From Cryobacterium tagatosivorans (GTDB lineage: Bacteria; Actinomycetota; Actinomycetes; Actinomycetales; Microbacteriaceae), in assembly GCF_004402215.1 (NCBI RefSeq), contig NZ_SOEZ01000024.1:1679-65678 (forward strand): DNA of 64,000 bases. Reading direction: 5' to 3'. Under the pieces are notes generated by a model. That model saw only the letters and a program-made list of their open reading frames with translations, was not told the origin of the DNA and searched no databases. Position numbers and translations under genes: made by a program. Positions 26,260 to 34,591 of the stretch are shown here, piece by piece; position 1 is the stretch's first letter, and each line of letters starts with the position of its first letter.

Positions 26260-27756
26260 GTGCCCACGGCCAGCAACATCCTCTTCCTGATGACCGACCA
26301 GCACCGTGTCGACACGCTCGGCGTCTACGGAAACTCCCTCGCGGAGACTCCGGCTCTGGACGAGCTGGCACGGACCGGGACGCGCTTTGACCGGTGGTAC
26401 ACACCCACCGCGATCTGCACGCCCGCCCGTGCGAGTCTGCTCACCGGGCAGGCACCGTTCCGTCACAAGCTCCTCGCCAACCACGAGCGCAACGTCGGCT
26501 ATCTGGAGGACCTCCCCGACGGCCAGTACACGTTTCCCGAAGCGCTGCGCGACAACGGGTACAACTGTGGCCTGATCGGCAAATGGCACGCGGGCAACGA
26601 CAAGAAAGCGGCCTACTACGGGTTCGATGGGCCTGACCTGCCCGGCTGGCACAACCCGGTGGAGAACGAGGATTACCTGGCCTACCTGACCGCGAACGGC
26701 CTCCCGCCGTACGAGATCAGTGATCAGATCCGTGGAACCCTGCCGAACGGCGGGCCGGGCAACCTGCTCGCCGCTCGGCTGCACCAACCGGTCGAGGCGA
26801 CGTTCGAGTACTATCTGGCCACCCGCGCCATCGAAATGCTCGAACGCTACGCCGTCGACCACGACCACGACGGCAAGCCGTTTTTCCTCGGCCTGCACTT
26901 CTTCGGCCCGCACCTTCCCTACGTCGTGCCGGACGAGTATTTCGACAAGTTCGACCCCGCCGATATCGAACTGCCCAAGTCGATCGCAGAAACCTTTGTC
27001 GGCAAACCGCCGGTGCAGAAGAACTACAGCGATCACTGGGCGTTCGACACCATGCCCATCGAGACGAGCCGCAAGCTCATCGCGATCTACTGGGGCTACG
27101 TCACCCTGATTGACGAACAGATCGGCCGGGTGATGGCGGCCATGGAACGCCTCGGCCTCACCAACGACACCGCCGTGTTCTTCAGCTGCGACCACGGCGA
27201 GTTCACCGGCTCGCACCGCCTGCACGACAAGGGCCCGGCGATGTACGAGGACATCTACCGGACCCCGGGCATCGTCCGCATTCCCGGAGCGCCGGCCGGC
27301 CAGGTGCGCGAGGAGTTCGTCAGCCTTCTTGACTGCACGGCGACGTTCCTCGAACTCGCCGGGCTGGACCCGGCCCCCGCCGTCGACTCCCGCAGCCTCG
27401 TGCCGCTGGTCTCGGGGGAGCACCCGGACTGGGCGGAGGACATCGTGTGCGAGTACCACGGGCACCACTTCCCGATCGCCCAGCGGATGCTCCGGAACGA
27501 CCGGTACAAACTGGTCGTCAATCCCGAATCGGTGAACGAGCTCTACGACCTCCAGCGTGACCCGGACGAACTGAACAACGTCTTCACGCTGCCCGACATG
27601 GCGCGCATCCGGGAGTCGATGATGCAGCGTCTGTACGACCTGCTCCGCGAACGCGGCGACAAGTTCTACCACTGGATGACGACCATGTACGACGTCGGAG
27701 GGGTCGGTTACGACCCGTCTCTCAGTGGTTTCGACGACGCGTCCTATTCGAAGTAA
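26260..27756 (+). CDS. Sulfatase S5 with CTPAR signature
   Basis: The product is 498 aa from the GTG directly after the binding-protein stop. NILFLMTDQHRVDTLGVYGN opens the fold; the signature is ICTPARASLLTG with Cys53, having Ala where most sulfatases have Ser but keeping the CxPxR core recognised by FGE. GKWHAGNDKKAAYYGF and SCDHGEFTGSHRLHDKG follow; the latter is typical of choline-sulfatase/heparan-type relatives. There is no signal peptide. The C-terminal YNVGG-like tail (YDVGGVGYDPSLSGFDDASY) is unusual. It is in the ABC importer operon. Confidence 0.88.
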   Translation: MPTASNILFLMTDQHRVDTLGVYGNSLAETPALDELARTGTRFDRWYTPTAICTPARASLLTGQAPFRHKLLANHERNVGYLEDLPDGQYTFPEALRDNGYNCGLIGKWHAGNDKKAAYYGFDGPDLPGWHNPVENEDYLAYLTANGLPPYEISDQIRGTLPNGGPGNLLAARLHQPVEATFEYYLATRAIEMLERYAVDHDHDGKPFFLGLHFFGPHLPYVVPDEYFDKFDPADIELPKSIAETFVGKPPVQKNYSDHWAFDTMPIETSRKLIAIYWGYVTLIDEQIGRVMAAMERLGLTNDTAVFFSCDHGEFTGSHRLHDKGPAMYEDIYRTPGIVRIPGAPAGQVREEFVSLLDCTATFLELAGLDPAPAVDSRSLVPLVSGEHPDWAEDIVCEYHGHHFPIAQRMLRNDRYKLVVNPESVNELYDLQRDPDELNNVFTLPDMARIRESMMQRLYDLLRERGDKFYHWMTTMYDVGGVGYDPSLSGFDDASYSK

Positions 27757-27797
27757 CCCGTGCCGCCAGCGGCATTCGACTCCACGAAGCGAGAACC

Positions 27798-29234
27798 ATG
27801 AGCTCCCCAAACAAACGGCCGAACATCGTGCTGATCCTCACCGACGATCACGCATCGCACGCCATCAGCGCCTACGGCTCCGTGGTAAACAGGACGCCCC
27901 GCATCGATGAGATCGCCTACGCAGGGGTGCGCGTGGACAACTGCTTCTGCACGAACGCCCTGTGCACCCCGAGCCGGGCGGCGATCCTCACGGGTACGCA
28001 CAGCCACATCAACGAGGTCACGACGCTCGACACCCCGATCGACGCGAGCCAGCCCACGTTCGTTTCGCTTCTGAAGGAGGCCGGCTATCGCACCGGGATC
28101 GTCGGGAAGTGGCACATGGGCGAAGGGGAGGGACACAACCCGCAGAGCTTCGACTACTGGGCCGTGCTCCGGGAACAGGGCGAGTACTTCGACCCGCAGA
28201 TCCTCACCGAGGACGGCGTGCGGATCGAGCCCGGCTACGCCACAGACATCATCACCGATTTGTCACTCAACTGGGTCGACTCCCTCGAGGGTGACGAGCC
28301 GTGGTGCCTGCTCATCCACCACAAGGCGCCGCACCGGTCATGGGAACCTGACGATAAGCACAAGGGCATGTACGCCGACGAGAAGATTCCCGTTCCCGGT
28401 ACCTTTGACGACGACTACGCCACCCGGTCGATGGCGGCGCGTCACGCCACGATGCGGGTCGCCGACTACCTCGACCTGAAAGACCTGAAGGTCGCGCCGC
28501 CCGAGGATCTCACCCCGGAGGAACTCGCGTTGTGGAAGTACCAGCGTTACATGGAGGACTACCTGGCCTGCGTGGCATCCGTCGACGACAACGTCGGACG
28601 GGTCATCGACTGGTTGCGCGATCGCGGCGACTTCGACGACACGCTGCTCATGTACACGTCCGACCAGGGCTTCTTCCTCGGCGACCATGGGTGGTTCGAC
28701 AAGCGGTTCATGTATGAGGAATCGATTCGGATGCCGCTGGTCGTCAGCTATCCGAATGCGATCGCCCCTGCCGGAACGATTTCGCAACTCGTGACCAACG
28801 TGGACTTCGCGCAGACCATTCTCGATGCCACCGGAGTCGAGCCACACGAACGGATGCAGGGGGTCAGTTTCTGGCCCCAGCTCACCGGATCGGACGAACC
28901 GACGCAGGACTCGATCTACTACCGCTACTACGAGAACGACGACCAGCACCACCACGCGCTCGCGCACTACGGCATCCGTTCCGACCGGTACAAACTGATC
29001 TATTTCTACAACGACGGCATGGGTCTGCCCGGATCGTCCGACCATGTGTACCCGCCCGAGTGGGAGATGTATGACCTGCAGGAGGACCCCGAGGAGCTCA
29101 ACAACGTCTACCACCTGGATCGTTATACTCAGATCCGGGACGAACTGAAGGTCCGGCTGTGGCAGCTTCAGGCGGACCTCGGTGATGCGCCGCACTCCTC
29201 GCAGCCTGTCCCTGCCGGCGCGATGGTGAACTGA
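27798..29234 (+). CDS. Sulfatase S6, cytoplasmic type, paralogue of S3
   Basis: The product is 478 aa: KRPNIVLILTDDHASHAISA, signature CTPSRAAILTG with Cys56, GKWHMGEGEGHNPQSF and TSDQGFFLGDHGWFDKR. It is highly similar to S3 across its length. The pairing S3-FGE1 and S6-FGE2 indicates that a sulfatase-FGE unit was duplicated or acquired twice. No signal peptide. The FGE gene starts 13 bp after its stop, with GAGGAGG before that start. Confidence 0.9.
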   Translation: MSSPNKRPNIVLILTDDHASHAISAYGSVVNRTPRIDEIAYAGVRVDNCFCTNALCTPSRAAILTGTHSHINEVTTLDTPIDASQPTFVSLLKEAGYRTGIVGKWHMGEGEGHNPQSFDYWAVLREQGEYFDPQILTEDGVRIEPGYATDIITDLSLNWVDSLEGDEPWCLLIHHKAPHRSWEPDDKHKGMYADEKIPVPGTFDDDYATRSMAARHATMRVADYLDLKDLKVAPPEDLTPEELALWKYQRYMEDYLACVASVDDNVGRVIDWLRDRGDFDDTLLMYTSDQGFFLGDHGWFDKRFMYEESIRMPLVVSYPNAIAPAGTISQLVTNVDFAQTILDATGVEPHERMQGVSFWPQLTGSDEPTQDSIYYRYYENDDQHHHALAHYGIRSDRYKLIYFYNDGMGLPGSSDHVYPPEWEMYDLQEDPEELNNVYHLDRYTQIRDELKVRLWQLQADLGDAPHSSQPVPAGAMVN

Positions 29235-29247
29235 GGAGGCAACGACA

Positions 29248-30228
29248 ATGGCAGTGCTGACGGACGTCGAGATGATCCGGATCTCAGGCGGACCGTTCGT
29301 CATGGGGTCCGACTCGTTCTACCCTGAGGAGTCACCCGCGCACCGTGCTTCGGTCGCGGCCTTCGAACTGGACCGGCATCCGGTCACCAACCGCCAGTTC
29401 GCCGCATTCGTGAACGCAACCGGGTACTTGACGGTCGCAGAACGGCGACTCGACGAGGCGGAGTACCCGCACCTCAGCGACGCCGATCGTGCGCCGGGCA
29501 GCCTCGCGTTTCAGGCGACCTCGGGCCCGGTGGACCTGCGCGACTGGCGGGCGTGGTGGGCCTGGCAGCCGGGTGCGAGCTGGCGGCAGCCGTTCGGCCC
29601 GGAGTCGGACCTTGCCGAACGTGACGATCATCCGGTCGTGCAGGTGTGCTTCACGGATGCTTCCGCGTACGCCGCGTGGGCCGGCAAGCGACTCCCCACC
29701 GAGATCGAGTGGGAGCGGGCCGCGCGTGGCGGGATCGAAGGCCGGGATTATGCCTGGGGCGACGAACTGAGTCCGGCGGGGGAGCTCCAAGCCAATACCT
29801 GGCAGGGTTCATTCCCTTACCGGAATACGGGCGCAGCCGGCTGGGTCGGCACGTCGCCCGTGGGGACGTTCCCGGCCAACGAGTTCGGCCTCGTCGACAT
29901 GATCGGCAACGTGTGGGAGTGGACGTCGTCGGAGTTCACGCCCGATCATCGCGCCCGGCGAGCCGCCACGGCGAATTTGCTCGGCTCGGCGGGGTCGGCG
30001 AAAACCGGGGGCGGTTGTGGCGACGGATGCATGTGTGGCCCGTCGGATTCGGGCAAGGGCAGCGCAGAGGCCGCGGCGTCCAACGCGTCGGCGCGGCGGG
30101 TGACGAAGGGTGGCTCGCACCTGTGCGCCCCGGAATACTGCCAACGATACCGGCCAGCAGCTCGGTCGCCCCAGTCGGAGGACTCAGCGACGACACACAT
30201 CGGCTTCCGCTGCGCGCGCAGTGTGTAG
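29248..30228 (+). CDS. Formylglycine-generating enzyme 2, with Cys-rich insertion
   Basis: The product is 326 aa: MIRISGGPFVMGSDSFYPEE, LPTEIEWERAARGG, NVWEWTSSEF, then the C-terminal active site GGSHLCAPEYCQRYRPAAR (Cys near 293 and 298) and HIGFRCAR. Before the active site lies an insertion with GGGCGDGCMCGPSD, richer in cysteine and glycine than the matching APTCSCGPVD loop of FGE1. FGE uses copper bound by the active-site cysteines, so extra cysteines nearby may affect metal loading; that is inference. It ends the ABC-sulfatase operon. Confidence 0.92.
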   Translation: MAVLTDVEMIRISGGPFVMGSDSFYPEESPAHRASVAAFELDRHPVTNRQFAAFVNATGYLTVAERRLDEAEYPHLSDADRAPGSLAFQATSGPVDLRDWRAWWAWQPGASWRQPFGPESDLAERDDHPVVQVCFTDASAYAAWAGKRLPTEIEWERAARGGIEGRDYAWGDELSPAGELQANTWQGSFPYRNTGAAGWVGTSPVGTFPANEFGLVDMIGNVWEWTSSEFTPDHRARRAATANLLGSAGSAKTGGGCGDGCMCGPSDSGKGSAEAAASNASARRVTKGGSHLCAPEYCQRYRPAARSPQSEDSATTHIGFRCARSV

Positions 30229-30339
30229 ATGCCTCCTCGTAGTCACCCTATGGTCGTACTCACCAGGTGCGCGGGGTGACTGCTTCCGGAACGGGTGAGT
30301 GGGTCGGCCGACGAACCTGTGCGGCCGGATCGATCGATT

Positions 30340-30378
30340 GCTGCAGTTGCAACTGGCGCGCTCCCATGCAATTGCAGC
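30340..30378. terminator. Hairpin downstream of FGE2, possible transcript end
   Basis: GCTGCAGTTGCA at 30340-30351 pairs with TGCAATTGCAGC at 30367-30378 (one G-T wobble), loop 15 nt. It lies about 110 bp after the FGE2 stop. No T-run follows, so it may not be a classical intrinsic terminator. Nothing else was recognised in 30229-30700. Confidence 0.4.
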
Positions 30379-30707
30379 ACTGCCGCTCACTGAGCAACGT
30401 CAAAGAGGCCGGATTGTCAGGCATCATAAACATGCGGTTGAGCACTGGGCCGATGACTGAGCGCGAATCCCGAGCCGCTCTGCGCGCGGGCAAGCGCGGG
30501 TTGATCCTGTCCTGCACCGGAGCCGACTGGGCGACGGATCGCGCTCTGCGGGATGTGGCCTTTGCGGACCAGATGTGCCCCGCGCGCTGGTAACGGCGGC
30601 GTGGTCAGCGTGGCGGGCCCCGGTCCGGGGTGAGCACGGTTGTCCGGCAAAGGGTCACCTGTGGACAACCTCAGGAGTGCCCTAACGGGACGGGGCAGAC
30701 GCTACTC

Positions 30708-30860
30708 ATGGAACATGACGCCGGCATCCCCTGGGACGGGCCACCGTGTCCCGGCTGCGGCACTGAGATGGACATCGATGCCATACAGACAAACCGTGGA
30801 CTCACGGTGCGTCAGCGCTGCCCGACGAGCGCGCTCGTGCGGCTTGTACCCTTATGTTAG
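30708..30860 (+). CDS. Small zinc-ribbon-like hypothetical protein
   Basis: A 50-aa frame reads MEHDAGIPWDGPPCPGCGTE followed by MDIDAIQTNRGLTVRQRC and a last Cys. The CPGC pair and two later cysteines suggest a zinc ribbon. Similar short 'PWDGPPCPGCGT.M' proteins are, to my recall, common in Microbacteriaceae. The C-terminus looks shifted relative to such proteins and no strong ribosome binding site is seen, so it may be decayed. Confidence 0.4.
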   Translation: MEHDAGIPWDGPPCPGCGTEMDIDAIQTNRGLTVRQRCPTSALVRLVPLC

Positions 30861-30922
30861 CGGCCATGCGAAACTGGGCGGTTTCTAGCCAACGTCGCAT
30901 CACCTGAGGTTCAGGAGAAGCG

Positions 30923-31485
30923 ATGCCAGTTAGTCCAAGAACGCGGCAAAAGGGCACCGGCGCAGTGCCGATGGTCGAGACACGCAACAAATATGCTCAG
31001 CTGATGAGGCAAGGAATCAGCAACGCCGAGGCGTGCCGAACACTGAACATAAACCGGCGCACGGGCATGCGATGGCGGCACGGGCGGACAGTGACGAACG
31101 CGCAAGGACGCGCGAAGACGTACGCGCCGATCTCGCTGAAAGCACCACCGACGATTTCGTCGCGATACCTATCCGAGGGTGAGCGGATTGAGATCGCTGA
31201 TGCACCGCAGCACGGGAAGAGCCTGCGTCAGATCGCGGTCGGGTTGGGGAGAAGCCCGTCGACGGTCAGCCGTGAGGTAGCCCGGAATCGGTCGCCACGC
31301 CTGAAACGATATGCTCCTCGAGCGGCGCAGGTTCTGGCGGAGGCCGCGCGCAAACCGCAGCCGCAAATCTCAACGACCGGTTCGCGAAATATCCCGAGCT
31401 GCGCAACCTGCGTACGGTGAAATACCCGGAGTTGTTGGCTGACGATGAACCGCACTCTGACCCCGAAGAACCGCAACTCAGCTAG
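30923..31485 (+). mobile_element. IS30-family transposase remnant, N-terminal part with foreign tail
   Basis: The frame 30923-31420 begins MPVSPRTRQKGTGAVPMVET and contains IANAE-type and LRQIAVGLGRSPSTVSREVA helix-turn-helix segments, the N-terminal DNA-binding half of an actinobacterial IS30-like transposase. The DDE catalytic domain (about 250 residues) is absent. From about 31368 a different frame reads LNDRFAKYPELRNLRTVKYP and stops at 31485; I do not recognise it and it does not look like transposase. The element is therefore a truncated copy joined to other DNA. Confidence 0.75.
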
Positions 31486-31633
31486 CAACAAGACACCTCT
31501 GGCCCACGGAACAGCCTGAGCTGGGGTGCTAACGCAAAACCACAAGCGCCGTCGCAGTTGCCCTCTGGGCCGCGGCCGGGCATCGGAGCTCGGCCCGACA
31601 CCTTCGATCGACACACCTGCCCGGAAGGACTCC

Positions 31634-31921
31634 ATGGCCAACTTCATCGAACCACCAGTGCCCCAGAGCGAAACACGCCCCTGCCGCGCGTGCGGAACCT
31701 GGATCTGCGCTGACTGCGGCGCCCGGCGCGGCTACGCCACCCGATTCTCGAGCGCCCCACAGCGCTGCGCGACGTGCGGGGGCACCAACGGTCACATGGC
31801 CATTGTTATCCACCGCGCGAGCCGCGCCGACGACCACGATGCTTCCTATCGTCGAAGCATGGCCGGCGACATCCCACTGCGCTACCCACTGCGCTACCCA
31901 CTGCGCTCCCCGCTGCGCTAA
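31634..31921 (+). CDS. Small Cys-rich (zinc-ribbon) hypothetical protein with repeat tail
   Basis: The product is about 95 aa from the ATG at 31634. It has CRACGTWICADCGAR and CATCGG, spacing suited to a double CxxC zinc ribbon, and ends in PLRYPLRYPLRSPLR encoded by a 12-bp tandem repeat. No family is recognised. It lies between the IS30 remnant and a toxin-antitoxin module. The strand and frame are supported by the ordered cysteine pattern only. Confidence 0.4.
   Translation: MANFIEPPVPQSETRPCRACGTWICADCGARRGYATRFSSAPQRCATCGGTNGHMAIVIHRASRADDHDASYRRSMAGDIPLRYPLRYPLRSPLR
31873..31920. repeat. 12-bp tandem repeat, four units (CCCACTGCGCTA)
   Basis: Units at 31873-31884, 31885-31896, 31897-31908 and 31909-31920; the first two are identical and the last two differ by one base each. 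The array ends 28 bp before the antitoxin operator. It is either coding (PLRY repeat) or a slippage expansion. Confidence 0.8.
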
Positions 31922-31948
31922 TCACTCATCGAAACATCTCGACTCGCC

Positions 31949-31965
31949 TGTAGCAATTTGCTACA
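31949..31965. promoter_or_regulatory. Perfect 17-bp palindrome, toxin-antitoxin operator
   Basis: TGTAGCAATTTGCTACA is symmetric around the central T and ends 8 bp before the antitoxin ATG at 31974. Type II antitoxins with ribbon-helix-helix folds usually repress their own operon through such sites. Its place over the start region implies autorepression; binding is inferred. Confidence 0.72.
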
Positions 31966-31973
31966 CTCACAGC

Positions 31974-32348
31974 ATGAGCACCACAATGCCGATGCGAGTG
32001 GACGGCGACCTCTTTGAGGCCGCGAAATCAGTTGGCGCTGTTGCAAGCCGGAGTGCTGCGCAGCAGATCAGCCATTGGGCCAGGATCGGGCGCGAGCTCG
32101 AGGCGTCGCCTGGCACAAGCCCCCGCGATGTCCAGCGCGTGCTCGCGGGCGAGGCCGGCTACAAGTACGACAACCTCGGCGAACGTGACCAGGCGGTGGT
32201 GCGGGCAAGCTGGGATGAGCAGCTGGACGAGCGACGGGCCAAGCTGAATCTCGCCACCGAGTTCGCGAAATCCGGACGCTCATGGAGCGAAGCGGACGCG
32301 CAGGGCCATCTGGTCAAACGTCACCACGCTCAGCAAGACGACGCCTAA
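31974..32348 (+). CDS. ParD-like antitoxin
   Basis: The product is 124 aa. The N-terminus MSTTMPMRVDGDLFEAAKSV followed by GAVASRSAAQQISHWARIGRELE matches the ParD-like ribbon-helix-helix antitoxins that often accompany zeta-type kinases in actinobacteria. The remaining residues are charged and helical, suited to toxin wrapping. It starts just after the 17-bp palindrome and is followed by the toxin gene 3 bp downstream. Confidence 0.7.
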   Translation: MSTTMPMRVDGDLFEAAKSVGAVASRSAAQQISHWARIGRELEASPGTSPRDVQRVLAGEAGYKYDNLGERDQAVVRASWDEQLDERRAKLNLATEFAKSGRSWSEADAQGHLVKRHHAQQDDA

Positions 32349-32351
32349 CAG

Positions 32352-32918
32352 GTGCCGATCCTTCACCTCCTCGCCGGGCCGAACGGCTCGGGAAAGTCCA
32401 CATACGTCGCCCACCTTCTGGAACCGGTGACGCACCTTCCGTTTGTGAACGCCGACGTGATTGCCGCCGAGCGCTGGCCGGATGCCCAGTCCGAGCATGC
32501 CTACGAAGCATCTCGCGCCGCGGCCGACGAGCGCGTGCAGCTGCTGGCAGCCGGAAAATCTTTCATCACTGAGACGGTGTTCAGCCATCCGAGCAAACTC
32601 GACCTCGTTGATGATGCGATTGCACGCGGTTACCTCGTGCATCTGCACGTGATCCTGCTTCCCGTCGACGTGGCCGTGAGTCGTGTTGCTGAACGCGTGC
32701 GTTACGGCGGTCATGACGTGCCCGAGCAGAAGATTCGCGAGCGGTACGCACGACTGTGGGACCTCATCGCAGCGGCCCGCACGACGGCTCATCGCACTGA
32801 GTTCTTCGACAACAGCACGGCCAGCAACCCGTTCCGCCGCGTCGCGGAGTATGAACATGACCTGCTGATCGGCGAGCCTTCCTGGCCGGCCTGGGCGCCG
32901 GCGGCACTCACCGCCTGA
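32352..32918 (+). CDS. Zeta-toxin-like P-loop kinase
   Basis: The product is 188 aa from a GTG. Walker A GPNGSGKST lies at residues 9-17; FVNADVIAAERWPD and GKSFITETVFSHPSKL follow, both typical of zeta/PezT-like kinases, which phosphorylate UDP-N-acetylglucosamine in studied cases. The charged segment RVRYGGHDVPEQKIRERYAR binds phosphate in relatives. It is coupled to the ParD-like gene and should form a plasmid-maintenance or defence module. Confidence 0.8.
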   Translation: MPILHLLAGPNGSGKSTYVAHLLEPVTHLPFVNADVIAAERWPDAQSEHAYEASRAAADERVQLLAAGKSFITETVFSHPSKLDLVDDAIARGYLVHLHVILLPVDVAVSRVAERVRYGGHDVPEQKIRERYARLWDLIAAARTTAHRTEFFDNSTASNPFRRVAEYEHDLLIGEPSWPAWAPAALTA

Positions 32919-33070
32919 CCTCGCTCCCACATCCTTGCCCTGGACGGTCTCGGGGCCACCTGCGGCGATCTAGGCCGTCCGCCAAGACGAACAGTGCCCA
33001 CAGGTACAGCGCGCTCAGACCCCTTTTTCTGCGCAGCCTCATCTCACTTCAAGGGTCTGGGTTTTTACCC

Positions 33071-33099
33071 CCGATAATCGCACTTATCCCTACTATCGG
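33071..33099. promoter_or_regulatory. CCGATA-N17-TATCGG palindrome upstream of ParB-like gene
   Basis: CCGATA at 33071-33076 is mirrored by TATCGG at 33094-33099, 53 bp before the ParB-like start. It could be a centromere-like partition site or an operator. The arms are only 6 bp, so chance is possible. Confidence 0.35.
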
Positions 33100-33151
33100 C
33101 GTCTGCCCGCGGCGTTGTGGGCCGTGTGGCGCGGGTGTTAGCGTGCGACTC

Positions 33152-33544
33152 ATGGAACTTTTCGAACGGACGCCATCGCCATCGCCATCATCAGAGGAAT
33201 CACATCGAATCGAGTTGCGCGCGACAATCGAGTGGAACATATCGAACGATTCCACGATTGCGCCGGAGGAACTGCAGCCTCAACCCGCAGCAGGAAGGGC
33301 CGAGCCGACAGCAAGAGACGATAAGAAATCTGTCACTTTCGGGATCCGTACGTCTCTAAATGAACGCGCACAAATGGCAGTGCTTCGCACGGGAGGCTAC
33401 GAGGGCGGCTACATCTCGATGGCGGCCCTCCTCGAAGGTGCGCTCGAACGCGAGCTCAAGCGGCTGGCCATTGAGTTCAACAACGGTGAGCCGTTCCCGC
33501 CCAATGCTGGGGGCTTCCGTCAGGGCCGGCCCCTCGGAAGCTGA
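33152..33544 (+). CDS. ParB-like plasmid partition protein (short, C-terminal DNA-binding type)
   Basis: The product is 130 aa from the ATG at 33152 (a GTG three codons earlier is possible). The C-terminal half SVTFGIRTSLNERAQMAVLR, then TGGYEGGYISMAALLEGALERELKRLA and FRQGRPLGS, is the conserved block of small ParB-like proteins on actinobacterial plasmids. No ParA ATPase is nearby, so it is an orphan. The N-terminal third is polar and variable. Confidence 0.65.
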   Translation: MELFERTPSPSPSSEESHRIELRATIEWNISNDSTIAPEELQPQPAAGRAEPTARDDKKSVTFGIRTSLNERAQMAVLRTGGYEGGYISMAALLEGALERELKRLAIEFNNGEPFPPNAGGFRQGRPLGS

Positions 33545-33844
33545 TTTCGGGGCGGCCCACAGCCTTTGACGCCCGAGCGAGTCTGGGGGACTGTGCGCAC
33601 GAGCGGGCTCAGCGATCATGGGCCGAGCTCGTGTGGAGCCCAAAGGGAAACCTGAACGGGGCGTTCCCAGACCATTACGACCGTACGACCAAGCCCATGA
33701 GAAGTGTTGCACCCCGCGCCTTCTTGCACTGAAACTGAAGCTCCATGCGTTTCGTAGTGATTCTCGTACTGCTTTTATGATCGATTCGGGTCTAAAACTA
33801 AAGTTATGTGGTACGTTATGGACCTACCCAAACGTGGAGGCGAA

Positions 33845-34591
33845 ATGACGCAACACCCGGCGAGACCCTGGCATAGCGAGTTCACTGACGAAAGCCTCAC
33901 GACGGTTCGGCGCGCTATTCCACTTGGAATTCATCGGGGCCAAACTCGCAGCGCAGACGCCGACGCGGCATATGGCGATAAGGATGGCGACAGGTACGTA
34001 TACGGAGCCGGCATGTCTCGGGCCGTTTATAAGGAGTTCGTGGGATTGCTGAGCGAAGTGCCAGGATTCCGCGAGGTCGAAGTCAAGGGGAGCCGCAGAA
34101 AGCTAATTGCCATCGAGAATGTCCATCTCTATCCGCTCCGCGTCGGCCCGAAAATGCCTCGAAACCATCAGCGGGTACGCATTTCGTACATGCCCGAACA
34201 ACGTCAGGAGATGTTTCGGGAGTCGAACACCACCAAGTTCAATGAACCCGCGCTGTTCGACGCTCTCCACGTTCCTGGACCAGACGACCCTGCGAGCATC
34301 AGCGAGGCACTCGCGCACCAGGATCGGATTGATGAGCGCAAGGCTCTCATAGTCGCCTACTACAGTTGCACGCCCGCGGGAGTCGGCTCGATCTACTGGG
34401 CACCAGCCAAACTGTCCGGCACGCACTATCTCGAATTTGCGTCGCCGGAGAGCTTGACGTACGTAGTGGAATCTGAGGGCTCCACAGCACAACCAGCAGT
34501 GAAGGCGGTCAATTCAAGAACGTTTGCAGACGGCACTCGTCCGCGTACGTCAACCAAACTCCGCACCACCCCAAAGGATCCTGATACTTGA
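33845..34591 (+). CDS. Hypothetical partner of ImmA/IrrE protein
   Basis: The product is 248 aa from the ATG at 33845, preceded by GGAGGCGAA. It has no motif I recognise; the central part (VKGSRRKLIAIENVHLYPLR) and SIYWAPAKLSG suggest a compact globular protein. Its stop overlaps the XRE-ImmA gene by 4 bp, so the two are coupled. Such two-gene sets occur on mobile elements as toxin-antitoxin-like or stress-switch modules, with the metallopeptidase cutting a repressor or partner. The role is unproven. The upstream 33545-33844 gap holds only an AT-rich promoter-like stretch near 33770-33820. Confidence 0.6.
   Translation: MTQHPARPWHSEFTDESLTTVRRAIPLGIHRGQTRSADADAAYGDKDGDRYVYGAGMSRAVYKEFVGLLSEVPGFREVEVKGSRRKLIAIENVHLYPLRVGPKMPRNHQRVRISYMPEQRQEMFRESNTTKFNEPALFDALHVPGPDDPASISEALAHQDRIDERKALIVAYYSCTPAGVGSIYWAPAKLSGTHYLEFASPESLTYVVESEGSTAQPAVKAVNSRTFADGTRPRTSTKLRTTPKDPDT

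Noticed and set aside
25252-27810. Open 852-codon frame on the minus strand opposite the binding protein and S5
   Set aside because: It is a high-GC shadow; the plus strand holds two clear protein families with correct motifs.
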